Source: Vagococcus lutrae (GTDB taxonomy: Bacteria; Bacillota; Bacilli; Lactobacillales; Vagococcaceae). From it: DNA of 64,000 nucleotides. The stretch spans positions 124,001-188,000 of the forward strand of contig NZ_NGJW01000003.1 of NCBI RefSeq assembly GCF_003987555.1. The letters run 5' to 3'. How positions within the stretch are numbered: position 1 is the first letter of the stretch; each line of letters opens with the position of its first letter. Below the pieces are notes generated by a model. It made no database searches. It saw only the letters and a list, made by a program, of their open reading frames with translations, and was not told the origin of the DNA. Position numbers and translations under genes: made by a program. Positions 30,365 through 39,800 of this stretch are shown in pieces.

Positions 30365-30829
30365 ATGTTATCATTTAGTGAGAAAAAAGCCATATTCGAC
30401 TCTTACCCAGAATTAACGGTACAGGCTATATCGATGAATCGTTTAAACTATCATTATGAAGATAGTCAAGTAGCCAAAACAGTGGTCGTGAAAAATCTTC
30501 ATCCTAAAAGTCATAATGTGATGATTTATGCAGGGTATTTACCAGCGTCTGAGACGCAAAGTGGTTATATCAGTGCGATTGATGAAGATGAAAAAACGAT
30601 TCGATTATTGGTAAATGAGGCAATGGATTATTTACAAAAATTACCGAATGGTTTTGAAGAGGGCTACACAGAAGTGTGGCGAGATGATCGCGCGGATGAA
30701 TTGAAGTTACAACATCAAAACCTTGCATGGGTTGTGATTATGACATCAGGAAGTGTCGAAGCGGTCTTTAAAACAAAAGAGGCAGCAGAGAGTTATTTAA
30801 AAGAAGAAGGTTTTCACTTTTATCAATAA
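30365..30829 (+). CDS. Conserved hypothetical protein (unrecognised)
   Basis: A soluble, acidic 154-residue protein with no signal peptide or membrane segment. It contains YHYEDSQVAKTVVVKNLHP, YISAIDEDEKTIRLLVNEAMDYLQKL and a C-terminal half with AWVVIMTSGSVEAVFKTKEAAESYLKEEGFHFY, which resembles small alpha/beta domains that pack a helix on a sheet. GAAAGGAATTAAGC precedes the ATG, 19 bases after the DUF1294 gene, so it probably ends the pepT operon. I do not recognise a family. Confidence 0.7.
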   Translation: MLSFSEKKAIFDSYPELTVQAISMNRLNYHYEDSQVAKTVVVKNLHPKSHNVMIYAGYLPASETQSGYISAIDEDEKTIRLLVNEAMDYLQKLPNGFEEGYTEVWRDDRADELKLQHQNLAWVVIMTSGSVEAVFKTKEAAESYLKEEGFHFYQ

Positions 30830-30830
30830 G

Positions 30831-30872
30831 AAACTTACTTGGGAGCAAGTGTTCTCAAGTAAGTTTTTTTTA
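30831..30872 (+). terminator. Intrinsic terminator after the pepT operon
   Basis: AAACTTACTTGGGAG / TTCTCAAGTAAGTTT arms and a T8 run. Confidence 0.85.
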
Positions 30873-30882
30873 ATAGTTTTTC

Positions 30883-30912
30883 TTTGACCTTTATTGACCA
30901 AAGAGATATAAT
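30883..30912 (+). promoter_or_regulatory. clpB promoter overlapped by a CtsR operator
   Basis: TTTGACC-TTT-ATTGACC (30883-30899) is the reverse complement of the CtsR heptad direct repeat GGTCAAA-nnn-GGTCAAA with one mismatch. The first TTGACC (30884-30889) is also the -35, 17 bases from a perfect TATAAT (30907-30912). CtsR bound here would block RNA polymerase directly and release it on heat shock. Confidence 0.87.
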
Positions 30913-30944
30913 AATAATTGTAAAAGATTAAAGGAGGGAACCCT

Positions 30945-33536
30945 ATGGCAGAACAAATGACAACGGCTGTTCAAGAAGCACTTGGACAAGCTCAGCAAAT
31001 TGCGATGATGCGACATCATCAAGAAATCGATGTGGCCCACTTATGGAAATCATTCGTACAACCGGGTGAATTTTCTTATAACTTTTATCAAGATTTAGGT
31101 GTTCCGATGGAAGAGTTTCAACAAAAGATTGAAACTGTCTTAGATGAATTACCCGTAATCGAAGGTCAAAATGTGCAGTATGGCCAATCATTTAGTCAAA
31201 ACCTTGGTCATCTATTTCAATCCGCTAATGAGATAAAAGCTTCGTTTAACGATGATTATCTTTCAACGGATGTTTTACTTTTAGCTTTAGCCAAGATGAA
31301 GCACTATCCACTAAGTCAATTTTTAAACACTTATAATGTCGATGATAGAAAAATAAAAGAAAGGATTGATGAGATGAGAAATGGTGAACGTGTCACTTCC
31401 GCTAACCAAGAAGACCAGTACGATGCTTTAGACAAGTATGGTATTGATTTAGTTAAACAAGTACGTGAAGGAAAACAAGACCCAATTATCGGACGTGATG
31501 ATGAAATCCGTGATGTGATTCGCATCTTGTCACGAAAGACAAAAAATAATCCTGTATTACTAGGGGAGCCAGGTGTTGGTAAAACCGCTATTGTAGAAGG
31601 ATTAGCACAGCGAATCGTGCGCAAAGATGTCCCTGAAAATTTAAAAGATAAAACAATCTTCTCGCTCGATATGGGTGCATTAATTGCGGGAGCTAAGTAC
31701 CGCGGTGAGTTTGAAGAACGATTAAAAGCAGTTCTTAAAGAAGTCAAAAAGAGTGACGGGCAGATTATTCTCTTTATTGATGAGATACATAATATTGTCG
31801 GAGCTGGTAAAACAGAAGGCAGTATGGACGCTGGTAACTTATTAAAACCGATGTTAGCACGTGGAGAGCTACATTGTATTGGAGCGACAACGCTTGACGA
31901 GTATCGTGAATATATGGAAAAAGACAAAGCGTTAGAACGACGTTTCCAACGTGTATTAGTACCCGAGCCAACTGTTGAGGATACGATTAGTATTCTGAGA
32001 GGATTAAAAGAGCGTTTTGAAGTGCATCATGGTGTCAATATTAATGATAATGCGTTAGTTGCTGCGGCAACCCTATCCAACCGCTATTTAACCGACCGCT
32101 TTTTACCAGATAAAGCGATTGATTTAGTCGACGAAGCATGTGCGACCATTCGCGTGGAAATGAACTCTATGCCAACTGAGTTAGACCAAGTGACTCGTCG
32201 TTTAATGCAACTTGAGATTGAAGAAGCTGCTTTGAAAAAAGAACATGATGATGCAAGTAAGAAACGCTTAGCTATTTTACAAGAAGAACTGGCAGAATTG
32301 AGAGAAGAAACGAATAATCTCAAGATGAAATGGGAAACAGAGAAAGAAGAAGTCAATAAAGTTAGTCAAAAGCGTGGTGAACTCGAACAAGCACGACGTC
32401 AGTTGGAAGATGCCGAAAATGATTATGACTTAGAAAAAGCCGCTGTTTTACGTCATGGCACGATTCCACAACTTGAAAAAGAATTAAAAGAACTAGAAGA
32501 AAAAAATGCTGCAAATGATAGTCGCCTTGTACAAGAATCAGTAACAGACGAAGAAATATCCGTTGTAGTTGAACGCTTAACAGGTATCCCAGTGTCACGC
32601 TTAGTCGAAGGTGAACGCGATAAATTACTTCGCTTGAATGAAACGTTACATCAACGTGTTATCGGTCAGGACGAAGCAGTAGACGCCGTTGCAGATGCTG
32701 TTATACGTTCGAGAGCAGGCTTGCATGATCCAAACCGACCATTAGGCTCATTTATATTCTTAGGACCAACGGGGGTAGGTAAAACAGAATTAGCCAAAGC
32801 TTTAGCAGAGAATCTATTTGATTCAGAAGAACATATGATGCGCATTGATATGAGTGAGTACATGGAAAAACACAGTGTTTCTCGTTTAATCGGTGCTCCT
32901 CCAGGATATGTAGGACATGAAGAAGGCGGTCAGTTAACTGAAACGATACGTCGTCAACCGTACTCCGTTATTCTTTTTGATGAGATTGAAAAAGCGCATC
33001 CGGATGTCTTTAATATACTACTACAAGTATTGGATGACGGTCGTCTAACAGATTCTAAAGGACGCGTGGTTGATTTTAAAAATACCGTGTTAATTATGAC
33101 AAGTAACATTGGTTCACAACTTCTATTAGAAGGGGTCGAAGACGGTAAAATCACGGAAAGTACTCAAGAGAGTGTCATGCAATTGCTGCAAAGTCACTTT
33201 AGACCAGAATTTTTAAACCGAGTAGATGACACGATTCTATTTACCCCGTTAAGCATGAATGATATTAAAGGAATTATCGTGAAGATGACACGACAATTGG
33301 CTGAACGTTTAGAAAAACAAGAAATTACATTAGAAATTTCTGAAGCTGCTCAAGACTGGATTGCTGAAAATGCTTATGATCCAATCTACGGAGCAAGACC
33401 TATTAAACGTTTCTTAACACGTCACGTCGAAACACCTTTAGCAAAAGAGATTATCGCCGGTCATTTAATGCCGAATACGGTCGTGACTATTACCGTTGAA
33501 AATAATGAATTGAGGTTTGAATCAACTGAAAAATAG
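30945..33536 (+). CDS. clpB: ATP-dependent disaggregase ClpB
   Basis: A hexameric Hsp100 chaperone that works with DnaK to pull apart aggregates. The N-terminal Clp-N domain (1-~145) is followed by AAA1 with Walker A GEPGVGKT (about 207) and the middle coiled-coil arm (~400-520). AAA2 has GPTGVGKT (about 606), and the C-terminal D2-small domain ends in [10 protein letters not shown]. The M-arm distinguishes ClpB from ClpC/ClpE, and no ClpP-binding loop motif is evident. 863 residues, full length. AAAGGAGGG is the RBS. CtsR control is shown by the upstream operator. Confidence 0.97.
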   Translation: MAEQMTTAVQEALGQAQQIAMMRHHQEIDVAHLWKSFVQPGEFSYNFYQDLGVPMEEFQQKIETVLDELPVIEGQNVQYGQSFSQNLGHLFQSANEIKASFNDDYLSTDVLLLALAKMKHYPLSQFLNTYNVDDRKIKERIDEMRNGERVTSANQEDQYDALDKYGIDLVKQVREGKQDPIIGRDDEIRDVIRILSRKTKNNPVLLGEPGVGKTAIVEGLAQRIVRKDVPENLKDKTIFSLDMGALIAGAKYRGEFEERLKAVLKEVKKSDGQIILFIDEIHNIVGAGKTEGSMDAGNLLKPMLARGELHCIGATTLDEYREYMEKDKALERRFQRVLVPEPTVEDTISILRGLKERFEVHHGVNINDNALVAAATLSNRYLTDRFLPDKAIDLVDEACATIRVEMNSMPTELDQVTRRLMQLEIEEAALKKEHDDASKKRLAILQEELAELREETNNLKMKWETEKEEVNKVSQKRGELEQARRQLEDAENDYDLEKAAVLRHGTIPQLEKELKELEEKNAANDSRLVQESVTDEEISVVVERLTGIPVSRLVEGERDKLLRLNETLHQRVIGQDEAVDAVADAVIRSRAGLHDPNRPLGSFIFLGPTGVGKTELAKALAENLFDSEEHMMRIDMSEYMEKHSVSRLIGAPPGYVGHEEGGQLTETIRRQPYSVILFDEIEKAHPDVFNILLQVLDDGRLTDSKGRVVDFKNTVLIMTSNIGSQLLLEGVEDGKITESTQESVMQLLQSHFRPEFLNRVDDTILFTPLSMNDIKGIIVKMTRQLAERLEKQEITLEISEAAQDWIAENAYDPIYGARPIKRFLTRHVETPLAKEIIAGHLMPNTVVTITVENNELRFESTEK

Positions 33537-33537
33537 G

Positions 33538-33578
33538 AAAACACCGTGTACCCATTAGAGGTGCACGGTGTTTTTTCT
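33538..33578. terminator. Bidirectional terminator between clpB and the Eis-like gene
   Basis: AAAACACCGTGTACCC / GGTGCACGGTGTTTTTT arms flanking ATTAGA; T runs on both strands suit the converging genes. Confidence 0.87.
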
Positions 33579-34798
33579 TAAAAATAATCACTAAAGTAGG
33601 CCGTTTGATTTGGAATGATTTTTTCTAGTTGTTTAATCACAATTGCTTCTGTTTGAATACGACCTAAATGATACAGATAGCGTGGACGTTTATAGCTCAT
33701 CAGCATTGTCGTGAGCGTCTGGATATCAAGACTTACTTTGGTTCCAATCGGTTCATTCGTCACTTGAATGTTACCTTCTTCAGTCCAGCTAACCGAAAAA
33801 ATCCCGTTATTCCACTTTGCAATGGGGTCGAATATCTCAAAATGAAACGGCTCTGCTTCATTTTCAAACGGATAGTGAGCGAGAAACTGTTCGACATCTA
33901 CAATACGTGCCATAAAGAAAGGCTGAATGGTTTCAGTGATATCACTATCATCAAGCGTGAAGGCTATCGGCTCATTTTTATATGTATTACCGACGACTTG
34001 GTCAATCATAGAGAAATGAGCGGTAATAAAATTCCAAAGACCAGTACGGGCTTCTTGGTTTAAATAAATCATTTCCTTAATATGAAACGTATCTTCAGCT
34101 AACCAATAAAAACAAAAGCCAGTAGGATTGTCTTCACTATCATAATACACGGCTGCAATGCGTTCTTCTTCGTTCTCCCAACGCCAATATTCATCCCAAT
34201 TGAGTTCTGAGCGAATCATCGCACCATGTGTTTGTTTTGCAAAGGAATCATACGCTTTTTTTACGTCAGGATGGTCGTGGTCGAGCCGTTCGATATAGCC
34301 GGGAACAGGAACAACTGCGGGTAGCTGAGAGTCCTTTATTGAAAACGTCATTTTATCAGAGATGATTTCCCATCCTTTGCGTCTGTAATAGGGAATATTA
34401 TAAGGATATAGGTACGAAATCCATTGATTACGCTCGCGCATATTAGTCAGAGCGACTTCAATAAGCTCTTTCATCAAGCCTAAATTAGAATACTCGGGGT
34501 AAGTTCCCACCCCCGTGACACCCCCCATGTTAAATGGGGTACCGTGGATATTAACTTCACACGGATAGACGGCGATTTGTGAAATTAAATCATCTCCATC
34601 AAACCAGCCAATCACATCCGACGTTGCTAAAACAGGACGTTTTGCACGGGCAATTTCTTGCTCGTCTTCGTAACCTCCTTCTTCAATATCAGCATCTGTC
34701 ACTTGAAAAACGTAGCGAAGTAACTCGTTAAATTGGCTTAAATGAGATATATCAACGGTTTTTAATTGTAATTTTTGTTTAATCTGCTCTCGATTCAT
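33578..34798 (-). CDS. Eis-like GNAT family N-acetyltransferase
   Basis: A 406-residue Eis-type acetyltransferase. The architecture is two fused GNAT domains and a C-terminal SCP2-like domain. FNMGGVTGVGTYPEYSNLGLMKELI (about 90-115) is the acetyl-CoA binding region, and YLYPYNIPYYRRKGWE follows it. Eis proteins are cytosolic hexamers; some acetylate aminoglycosides, but most Firmicute homologues have no assigned substrate, so resistance should not be assumed. An extended -10 on the minus strand (TGG-TATACT, around 34835-34827) lies upstream. Single-gene unit. Confidence 0.85.
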   Translation of the reverse strand: MNREQIKQKLQLKTVDISHLSQFNELLRYVFQVTDADIEEGGYEDEQEIARAKRPVLATSDVIGWFDGDDLISQIAVYPCEVNIHGTPFNMGGVTGVGTYPEYSNLGLMKELIEVALTNMRERNQWISYLYPYNIPYYRRKGWEIISDKMTFSIKDSQLPAVVPVPGYIERLDHDHPDVKKAYDSFAKQTHGAMIRSELNWDEYWRWENEEERIAAVYYDSEDNPTGFCFYWLAEDTFHIKEMIYLNQEARTGLWNFITAHFSMIDQVVGNTYKNEPIAFTLDDSDITETIQPFFMARIVDVEQFLAHYPFENEAEPFHFEIFDPIAKWNNGIFSVSWTEEGNIQVTNEPIGTKVSLDIQTLTTMLMSYKRPRYLYHLGRIQTEAIVIKQLEKIIPNQTAYFSDYF

Positions 34799-34912
34799 GT
34801 TATTCCCTCACTTTGTTGGTAGCCTTAGTATACCAAATTAATAAAAAGATAGGGAAATAAATGCCATCTGTCTAAAAAACATGATAAAATTTAAGGGGGA
34901 TAGCAAAAGACT

Positions 34913-34941
34913 TTTACAATCGGCCTTAAGATTGCTATAAT
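34913..34941 (+). promoter_or_regulatory. lepA promoter
   Basis: TTTACA (34913-34918), a 17-base spacer and TATAAT (34936-34941), 35 bases before the lepA start. Confidence 0.72.
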
Positions 34942-34975
34942 CATAGGGTGATTGAGTAGAAAGTAGGAATAGATA

Positions 34976-36802
34976 ATGAATTTAGAAGAAATGAGAAAAA
35001 GACAAGAGAAAATCAGGAATTTTTCGATTATTGCCCATATAGACCATGGTAAATCTACCTTGGCTGACCGTATCTTACAACAAACAGAAACGGTGTCCGA
35101 ACGTGAAATGCAAAATCAATTATTAGATTCAATGGATTTAGAACGTGAACGTGGGATTACTATCAAACTAAATGCTGTCGAATTAACGTATACAGCTAAA
35201 GACGGCGAAGAATATATTTTTCATTTGATAGACACACCAGGTCACGTCGACTTTACGTATGAAGTGTCACGAAGCTTAGCGGCTTGTGAAGGGGCATTAT
35301 TAGTTGTTGACGCAGCACAGGGAATTGAAGCTCAAACCTTAGCTAACGTTTATTTAGCAGTTGATAACGACTTGGAAATTTTACCAGTCATCAATAAAAT
35401 CGACTTGCCTGCAGCTGACCCTGAAAAAGTCCGTGCAGAAATAGAAAATGTTGTAGGAATTGACGCATCAGAAGCTGTTTTAGCAAGTGCTAAATCAGGC
35501 ATTGGAATTGAAGATATTTTAGAACAAATTGTTGAAAATGTTCCAGCTCCGGATGGCGATATTGAAGCACCGCTAAAAGCGTTAATCTTTGACTCGGTTT
35601 ATGATAGCTACCGTGGTGTTGTACTGAGTGTGCGTATCGTAGACGGTATGGTCAAGCCTGGTGATGAAATTATGCTAATGCAAAACGGTAAGAAGTTTGA
35701 AGTGACGGAAGTCGGCGTCTTTTCACCGAAAGCTATTGCTCGCGATGTTTTATCAGTGGGAGATGTTGGTTACATTACTGCAAGTATTAAAACCGTACAG
35801 GATACACAGGTAGGGGATACTGTTACCTTAGCAGATAATCCAGCAACAGAAGCGTTATCTGGTTATCGTAAAATGAACCCGATGGTGTACTGTGGCTTGT
35901 ATCCAATTGATAATTCTCGATACAATGATTTACGTGAAGCACTTGAAAAATTACAATTAAATGACTCGGCCTTAGATTATGAAGCAGAAACTTCACAAGC
36001 TCTTGGTTTCGGTTTCCGTTGTGGTTTCTTAGGATTGCTCCATATGGATGTGATTCAAGAACGTTTAGAACGTGAGTTTAATTTAGAACTTATTACGACT
36101 GCACCATCTGTTATTTATCATGTCAATAAAACGGATGGCACACAGGTAATCGTGGATAACCCAGCTGAGTTTCCTGAACCGGGTGTGATTGAGTCAGTAG
36201 AAGAACCCTATGTAAAAGCTAGTATCATGGTTCCGAATGACTATGTTGGTGCTGTTATGGAGCTGTCACAACGCAAACGTGGCGACTTTGTCACAATGGA
36301 CTACTTAGATGACTATCGCGTCAATGTTGTCTATGAATTGCCACTATCTGAAATTGTATTTGATTTCTTTGATACACTGAAATCACATACAAAAGGGTAT
36401 GCTTCTTTAGATTACGAGATTATAGGTTATAAAGAATCTCGTCTTGTTAAGATGGATATTTTATTAAATAATGAAAAAGTCGATGCACTAAGCTTCATCG
36501 TTCATCGCGATTTCTCTTACGAACGTGGTCGCGCGATTGTTGAGAAGTTGAAAAAACTTATTCCGCGTCAACAATTTGAAGTGCCCGTTCAAGCTGCGAT
36601 CGGACAAAAAATTGTGTCACGTTCTAATATCAAAGCCTTAAGGAAAAACGTTTTGGCTAAGTGTTATGGTGGTGACGTTTCCCGTAAACGTAAACTTCTT
36701 GAGAAACAAAAAGAAGGTAAAAAGCGGATGAAGTCAATAGGATCTGTAGAAGTACCGCAAGAAGCGTTCATGGCCGTCTTGAGAATGGACGAGGATGAAT
36801 AG
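34976..36802 (+). CDS. lepA: Elongation factor 4 (LepA)
   Basis: A ribosome-dependent GTPase implicated in back-translocation and 30S assembly. The G domain has [19 protein letters not shown] (about 17-35), DTPGHVDF (G3) and [10 protein letters not shown] (G4). EF-G-like domains follow, and the LepA-specific C-terminal domain ends [19 protein letters not shown]. At 608 residues it is intact. The last 44 bases of the gene form the left copy of a 45-bp direct repeat, so an element has inserted at its 3' end without changing the protein. Confidence 0.97.
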   Translation: MNLEEMRKRQEKIRNFSIIAHIDHGKSTLADRILQQTETVSEREMQNQLLDSMDLERERGITIKLNAVELTYTAKDGEEYIFHLIDTPGHVDFTYEVSRSLAACEGALLVVDAAQGIEAQTLANVYLAVDNDLEILPVINKIDLPAADPEKVRAEIENVVGIDASEAVLASAKSGIGIEDILEQIVENVPAPDGDIEAPLKALIFDSVYDSYRGVVLSVRIVDGMVKPGDEIMLMQNGKKFEVTEVGVFSPKAIARDVLSVGDVGYITASIKTVQDTQVGDTVTLADNPATEALSGYRKMNPMVYCGLYPIDNSRYNDLREALEKLQLNDSALDYEAETSQALGFGFRCGFLGLLHMDVIQERLEREFNLELITTAPSVIYHVNKTDGTQVIVDNPAEFPEPGVIESVEEPYVKASIMVPNDYVGAVMELSQRKRGDFVTMDYLDDYRVNVVYELPLSEIVFDFFDTLKSHTKGYASLDYEIIGYKESRLVKMDILLNNEKVDALSFIVHRDFSYERGRAIVEKLKKLIPRQQFEVPVQAAIGQKIVSRSNIKALRKNVLAKCYGGDVSRKRKLLEKQKEGKKRMKSIGSVEVPQEAFMAVLRMDEDE

Positions 36803-36803
36803 T
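36759..36803 (+). repeat. Left 45-bp attachment-site repeat (lepA 3' end)
   Basis: A 45-base perfect match to 42308-42352, covering the last codons of lepA ([13 protein letters not shown]) and its TAG stop. It starts AAGAAGCGTTCATGG and ends GGATGAATAGT. It marks the lepA-proximal edge of an integrated island. The identical copy downstream restores the lepA end after excision. Confidence 0.92.
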
Positions 36804-36861
36804 TGAAATAGCAAGGTTTATAAGTTTTTAAACTAAATAAATATGATGTTTGCCCACCATT

Positions 36862-36905
36862 TGCCCACCATATACAAAATATGATGGCTTTGGTGGGCAT
36901 TTTCT
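36862..36905 (+). terminator. Terminator-like hairpin inside the island's left edge
   Basis: TGCCCACCA / TGGTGGGCA arms around a 19-base loop, followed by TTTTCT. A second TTTGCCCACCAT lies immediately upstream as a direct repeat. It could stop both lepA readthrough and the minus-strand integrase remnant. Confidence 0.55.
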
Positions 36906-37150
36906 ATGCTTTTTGAGAGAGTATATTTTCGAAGATATCGACTGTTTCTTTTTTCATTTTTTTAGTCACGTGAGCATATGTATCCATAGTCGTTGATAAG
37001 CGAGCGTGGCCAAGTCTTACTTGTATGTCTTTTGGTTTTGCTCCATTCTCAAGCAGCATCGTAGCGTGAGTGTGTCTAAAAGAATGAAAGTTATAGTCTA
37101 CACCACTTTCTTTCCGATATTTTTCTATTGTGAATGAAGTGAGAGTCAGA
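36904..37150 (-). pseudogene. Phage tyrosine integrase, C-terminal remnant
   Basis: Reading the minus strand gives [20 protein letters not shown], then [40 protein letters not shown] and a tail ending in ILSQKA. These carry the tyrosine-recombinase signature: HxxR (HSFR), LGHA and the nucleophile tyrosine in TYAHV. Only the last ~80 residues remain; a TGA in frame and unrelated sequence lie upstream. Its position just inside the left attachment repeat, reading toward lepA, is that of the integrase of the element that entered there. It cannot be functional. Confidence 0.9.
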
Positions 37151-37168
37151 AAAGAAAAGGTACAACTT

Positions 37169-37505
37169 ACTCAATGGGTTTTTATGTTTATAGGTTAAAG
37201 AACAATACTGAGGTACCATCTAAACCAGAAATTAGTAAACCTCAATCGGCACCTAGCAGTTGGTATGCTGAAAAGCGACATTCAAATCTAATCAAGGTAA
37301 TAAAACTATTATGATTTTAGATTGTGTACCGAATGAAAAGATTATTGGTAAAATCTATCCGAGTGATAAAGTAAAATATGATGCCGTTAAACATGAAGCT
37401 GGATATGTATGGGTAAGACAACCGAGAAGTAAGGGATATGGGTATATTGCTATCGGAAAAGATAACGGAGTAAAAAGAACAGAATCATGGGGCCCGTGGT
37501 ATTAA
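37169..37505 (+). pseudogene. Phage endolysin C-terminal (SH3-type wall-binding) remnant, frameshifted
   Basis: One frame gives SKPEISKPQSAPSSWYAEK from about 37220. After a frame change in the GAAAAGCG stretch near 37270, another frame gives ATFKSNQGNKTIMILDCVPN and then a segment with DAVKHEAGYVWVRQPRSKGY and a WGPWY end. The second part looks like the SH3_5-type cell-wall-binding domain at the end of Enterococcus/Lactobacillus phage lysins. The catalytic domain is missing. It is a prophage relic consistent with the neighbouring integrase stump. Confidence 0.75.
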
Positions 37506-37550
37506 TTTTTTGCGTATGTTAAAAGTTGATCTTGCTTAAATGAAAGCGTG

Positions 37551-37588
37551 AAAAGCCGCTAACTATTAATTTAGTTAACGGCTTTTTA
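37551..37588. terminator. Bidirectional terminator
   Basis: AAAAGCCGCTAACT / AGTTAACGGCTTTTT arms between the lysin remnant and the converging DUF1828 gene. Confidence 0.82.
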
Positions 37589-38347
37589 TTTATATCCTAA
37601 CAACTTCTCTTTTTTTGACCATGGAATTATTTTTAAGTCAGCATCTTTAGCAACTGCCAGCGATTTGTCAGGAATTTTTTTTCCATTTAAATCGTTACCA
37701 ATTAAAATGTACTTTGTCTGTGGTTTGTTTGTTATTAAATCCTCTTTTACATATTTTTGCGCTGCTACTCTATCAAATGAGGGGTCACCTAGAAACTGAA
37801 AAATAGTATCAGGTCTGCTTTTAGTTTTTCCTACTGAATAGTCTACATGATGTAGTATACCAGAAGCACCAATCATGTGTGGTTTTTCAGTGCCACCAAA
37901 TTCATTTTCATACAAAAAACTATATACATCTTCAGCAAACATAGTTTTTGTTTTACTTTGTATAGTAAATAAAAGATCATACACCTTCAAAATACCTTGA
38001 ATTAGGTTATGTTTTTTTTGAGGGAAATCTTTTGGGTTTTCAGCTATAACGCAAAGTTCATCATCAAATTGAGAAATACCAAAATCTTTTTTTATTGAAT
38101 CTAACAAATTCATTCTAGTTTCAGTTAATTTAAATCCAGCCATTTCTAATTCTTGAATGGTTACTCCATCATCAGTAATTCTAATTTTCCCAGAATTCAA
38201 GTACTCTATATAAATAGCTATTCGATCATTTATATGATTTTTAAAAGGTGTTAATATTTCGCTCGCTTTTTCTAATTCTGTAACAGAATACTTTTTTTCA
38301 TACCACGCAAAATACTCCTTTAATAAATTAGCTGTTTGCGAATTCAT
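37586..38347 (-). CDS. DUF1828/DUF1829 protein
   Basis: A 253-residue soluble protein with two recognisable parts. An N-terminal DUF1828-like domain has IYIEYLNSGKIRITDDGVTI and the QELEMAGF element. A C-terminal DUF1829-like domain has FLGDPSFDRVAAQKYVKEDL and YILIGNDLNGKKIPDKSLAV. These domains are mostly found on phages and mobile islands and have no demonstrated biochemical role; the C-terminal fold superficially recalls nuclease-like or NERD-like domains, but I see no convincing catalytic triad. It is 15 bases downstream of the partner gene with an AAAGGAGAAA RBS, so the two form an operon. AT-richer than the flanking chromosome. Confidence 0.75.
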   Translation of the reverse strand: MNSQTANLLKEYFAWYEKKYSVTELEKASEILTPFKNHINDRIAIYIEYLNSGKIRITDDGVTIQELEMAGFKLTETRMNLLDSIKKDFGISQFDDELCVIAENPKDFPQKKHNLIQGILKVYDLLFTIQSKTKTMFAEDVYSFLYENEFGGTEKPHMIGASGILHHVDYSVGKTKSRPDTIFQFLGDPSFDRVAAQKYVKEDLITNKPQTKYILIGNDLNGKKIPDKSLAVAKDADLKIIPWSKKEKLLGYK

Positions 38348-38362
38348 AAATATTTCTCCTTT

Positions 38363-38800
38363 CTACGCAATAGGTATTTGTATATTTGCTATGTCTACAT
38401 TACAAAATAATAAAATAGCTATTAAACTATCTCTTAATTCATGAATTAAAACTTCGTCTGTAATATAACTTAATGGTTCGACTATCTTCCCATCATTATG
38501 AGTTTCATCAAAAATATGCACATGAGGAGTTTCTATCAAATTCTCGTGTATATCTTCATGTGGAGAACCTGTCATATCCAACCTTATCATTCTTCCGAGT
38601 TTCTCAGAAAAAAAGGTATAAGACAAAGGATTCTCTCGCACACGTCCTTTTCTATTAACCAACAATTTGTAAATATCTTCTTCATCATTATTATTCATAA
38701 ATTTAGTATATGCCTGTTTTCTATTCTCAGGAATATTTAGAGAGTTACTCTTTAATGATTTTAAACAATTGATAATCTCATTCAGAATTTCATCATTCAA
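38363..38800 (-). CDS. DUF6978-like hypothetical protein, partner of the DUF1828/1829 gene
   Basis: A 146-residue soluble protein. Motifs RMIRLDMTGSPHEDI and ETPHVHIFDETHNDG resemble the DUF6978-type proteins that often sit next to DUF1828 genes; I make this assignment from memory at moderate confidence. The frame opens at GTG 38809, but AAAGGAG ends at about 38811, so TTG 38800 (spacing ten) is the more likely start. A minus-strand extended -10 (TGG-TATTAT) lies just upstream, and a LexA-type box follows further up at 38854-38867. Function unknown; operon with the DUF1828/1829 gene. Confidence 0.68.
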   Translation of the reverse strand: MNDEILNEIINCLKSLKSNSLNIPENRKQAYTKFMNNNDEEDIYKLLVNRKGRVRENPLSYTFFSEKLGRMIRLDMTGSPHEDIHENLIETPHVHIFDETHNDGKIVEPLSYITDEVLIHELRDSLIAILLFCNVDIANIQIPIA

Positions 38801-38853
38801 TACCAGCACACTCCTTTATCAAATAATACCATCAGAGTGTAAATTGTTAAATA

Positions 38854-38867
38854 GGAACGAATGTTCT
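38854..38867 (-). promoter_or_regulatory. LexA (SOS) box upstream of the DUF6978/DUF1828 pair
   Basis: GGAACGAATGTTCT contains GAAC-N4-GTTC, the Gram-positive LexA/DinR core. It lies about 25 bases upstream of the extended -10 that should serve the minus-strand pair. Confidence 0.6.
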
Positions 38868-39208
38868 AATTTATTACTGTTATTATATTTATAATTTTGT
38901 ATTCTATGCCAAACAACCCACTTCGAACTCTTTCTCAAACGAAGTAGGGTTCTTGATAAACATTTTCTTAACAATAAGTTGTTTTCTACTATTATAAACA
39001 CCAAACAATGCAACCTTTGTTTTTCCATCTTTGAAAAAAGAAGAGAGTTACATATAGAAGTATCACCACAAATGCAATTGATAGAGTCACCATTAACAAG
39101 CAAAGAAAAGCGTACTAACATTTCAAGAAAAAAACTGACTAGTTTTTTTTATCTACTATCTCTGTTAGATTGTTTATTATATAAATCGCCTCGACTATTG
39201 TTGTTCTT
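38868..39208. other. Non-coding or decayed segment of the island
   Basis: Both strands hold ~100-codon open frames (minus 38819-39121, plus 38979-39347), but neither has a good RBS, a recognisable domain or plausible composition, so I do not call them genes. A hairpin CCCACTTCG / CGAAGTAGGG (38917-38949) could terminate a minus-strand transcript. A8-CT-AGTC-AG-T8 near 39127-39150 is another A/T-only palindrome. Confidence 0.5.
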
Positions 39209-39238
39209 ATTATACGAACGAACGTTCCTGTTAGTCAA
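39209..39238 (-). promoter_or_regulatory. Minus-strand promoter with a consensus LexA box in its spacer
   Basis: On the minus strand TTGACT (39238-39233), an 18-base spacer and TATAAT (39214-39209). The spacer contains CGAACGAACGTTCC (39215-39228 on plus), a perfect match to the Firmicute LexA consensus CGAACRNRYGTTYC. This is a textbook SOS-repressed promoter, directed toward the DUF6978/DUF1828 pair. Confidence 0.78.
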
Positions 39239-39253
39239 GGGAGACAAAATATA

Positions 39254-39302
39254 TTCCGACATTCTTTCCATGAAAAATAGAATGTTGTGGAAGTTATTAG
39301 AA
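39254..39302 (+). repeat. Imperfect 49-bp direct repeat, copy A
   Basis: Matches 42153-42201 at 37 of 49 positions without gaps, sharing TTCCGACAT, CTT-CCA, TTGTGGAAGTTA-TAGAA-type blocks. The two copies flank the Kiwa segment. Confidence 0.6.
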
Positions 39303-39364
39303 TTATATAGAAGTTATAAACAGATTAAAAAACCATTGAAAGATTGAAACAAGAAGCTGAAAAT

Positions 39365-39484
39365 ATGGCGGTACAAGAGATTGAAGAAACAAATATCAAT
39401 CTAGGCATTGATAAGAAACCAACTTTTATCATCGAACCTTTAATTTTAGAGAGATTTAAAATTATAATAAAAGAAATGTTGTAA
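39365..39484 (+). pseudogene. Short ORF, probable gene fragment
   Basis: From an ATG at 39365 a 39-codon frame reads MAVQEIEETNINLGIDKKPT and ends at TAA 39482-39484. The same frame extends upstream to about 39333 with an amphipathic IERLKQEAEN helix and then hits a stop. There is no RBS at any start codon. It looks like the C-terminal tail of a lost protein. I cannot name it. Confidence 0.35.
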
Positions 39485-39800
39485 AGTTTAAGATTATTAA
39501 TTCATATTTATGAGGATTGCGCTATTAAAATAAGAATAACATTAAAGTCGTCCGTTATATTTCAGTGATAGGATGAATATTATTCATTGAATATTAATAC
39601 AAACTATCAAATCTAAAGTTTGTGAGACTATTGATTAAATTTTAATATTAAAATTTATATTGTGCAGGGAACGTCAGTTCTGATATAATAGGTATATTCT
39701 CCTTTGAGATTATATTAGCTAAGGCATAAGATGCTATTGTTATCCTAAGCCTTTTTTGGTTTAATGTTATATATCTAATATAATCTTTTGGAGGAGCTTA
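39485..39800 (+). promoter_or_regulatory. Kiwa operon leader: promoter, hairpin with T run, strong RBS
   Basis: TTGTGC (39660-39665), 18 bases, then extended -10 TG-A-TATAAT (39681-39689). About 30 bases after the expected start lies an imperfect hairpin whose arms AAGGC / GCCTT span 39721-39754 and which ends in TTTTTTGG. GGAGGAG then precedes kwaB. A second TATAAT (39779-39784) is too close to the gene for a normal leader. A terminator between promoter and gene suggests attenuation. 39485-39659 holds nothing recognisable. Confidence 0.45.

Noticed and set aside
33578-34798. Aminoglycoside resistance gene
   Set aside because: The Eis-like family is broad and most members have no antibiotic substrate; sequence alone does not support a resistance call.
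38819-39347. Two overlapping ~100-120-codon ORFs on opposite strands in the island
   Set aside because: No RBS at usable starts, no domain, and they span LexA boxes and hairpins; treated as non-coding or decayed.
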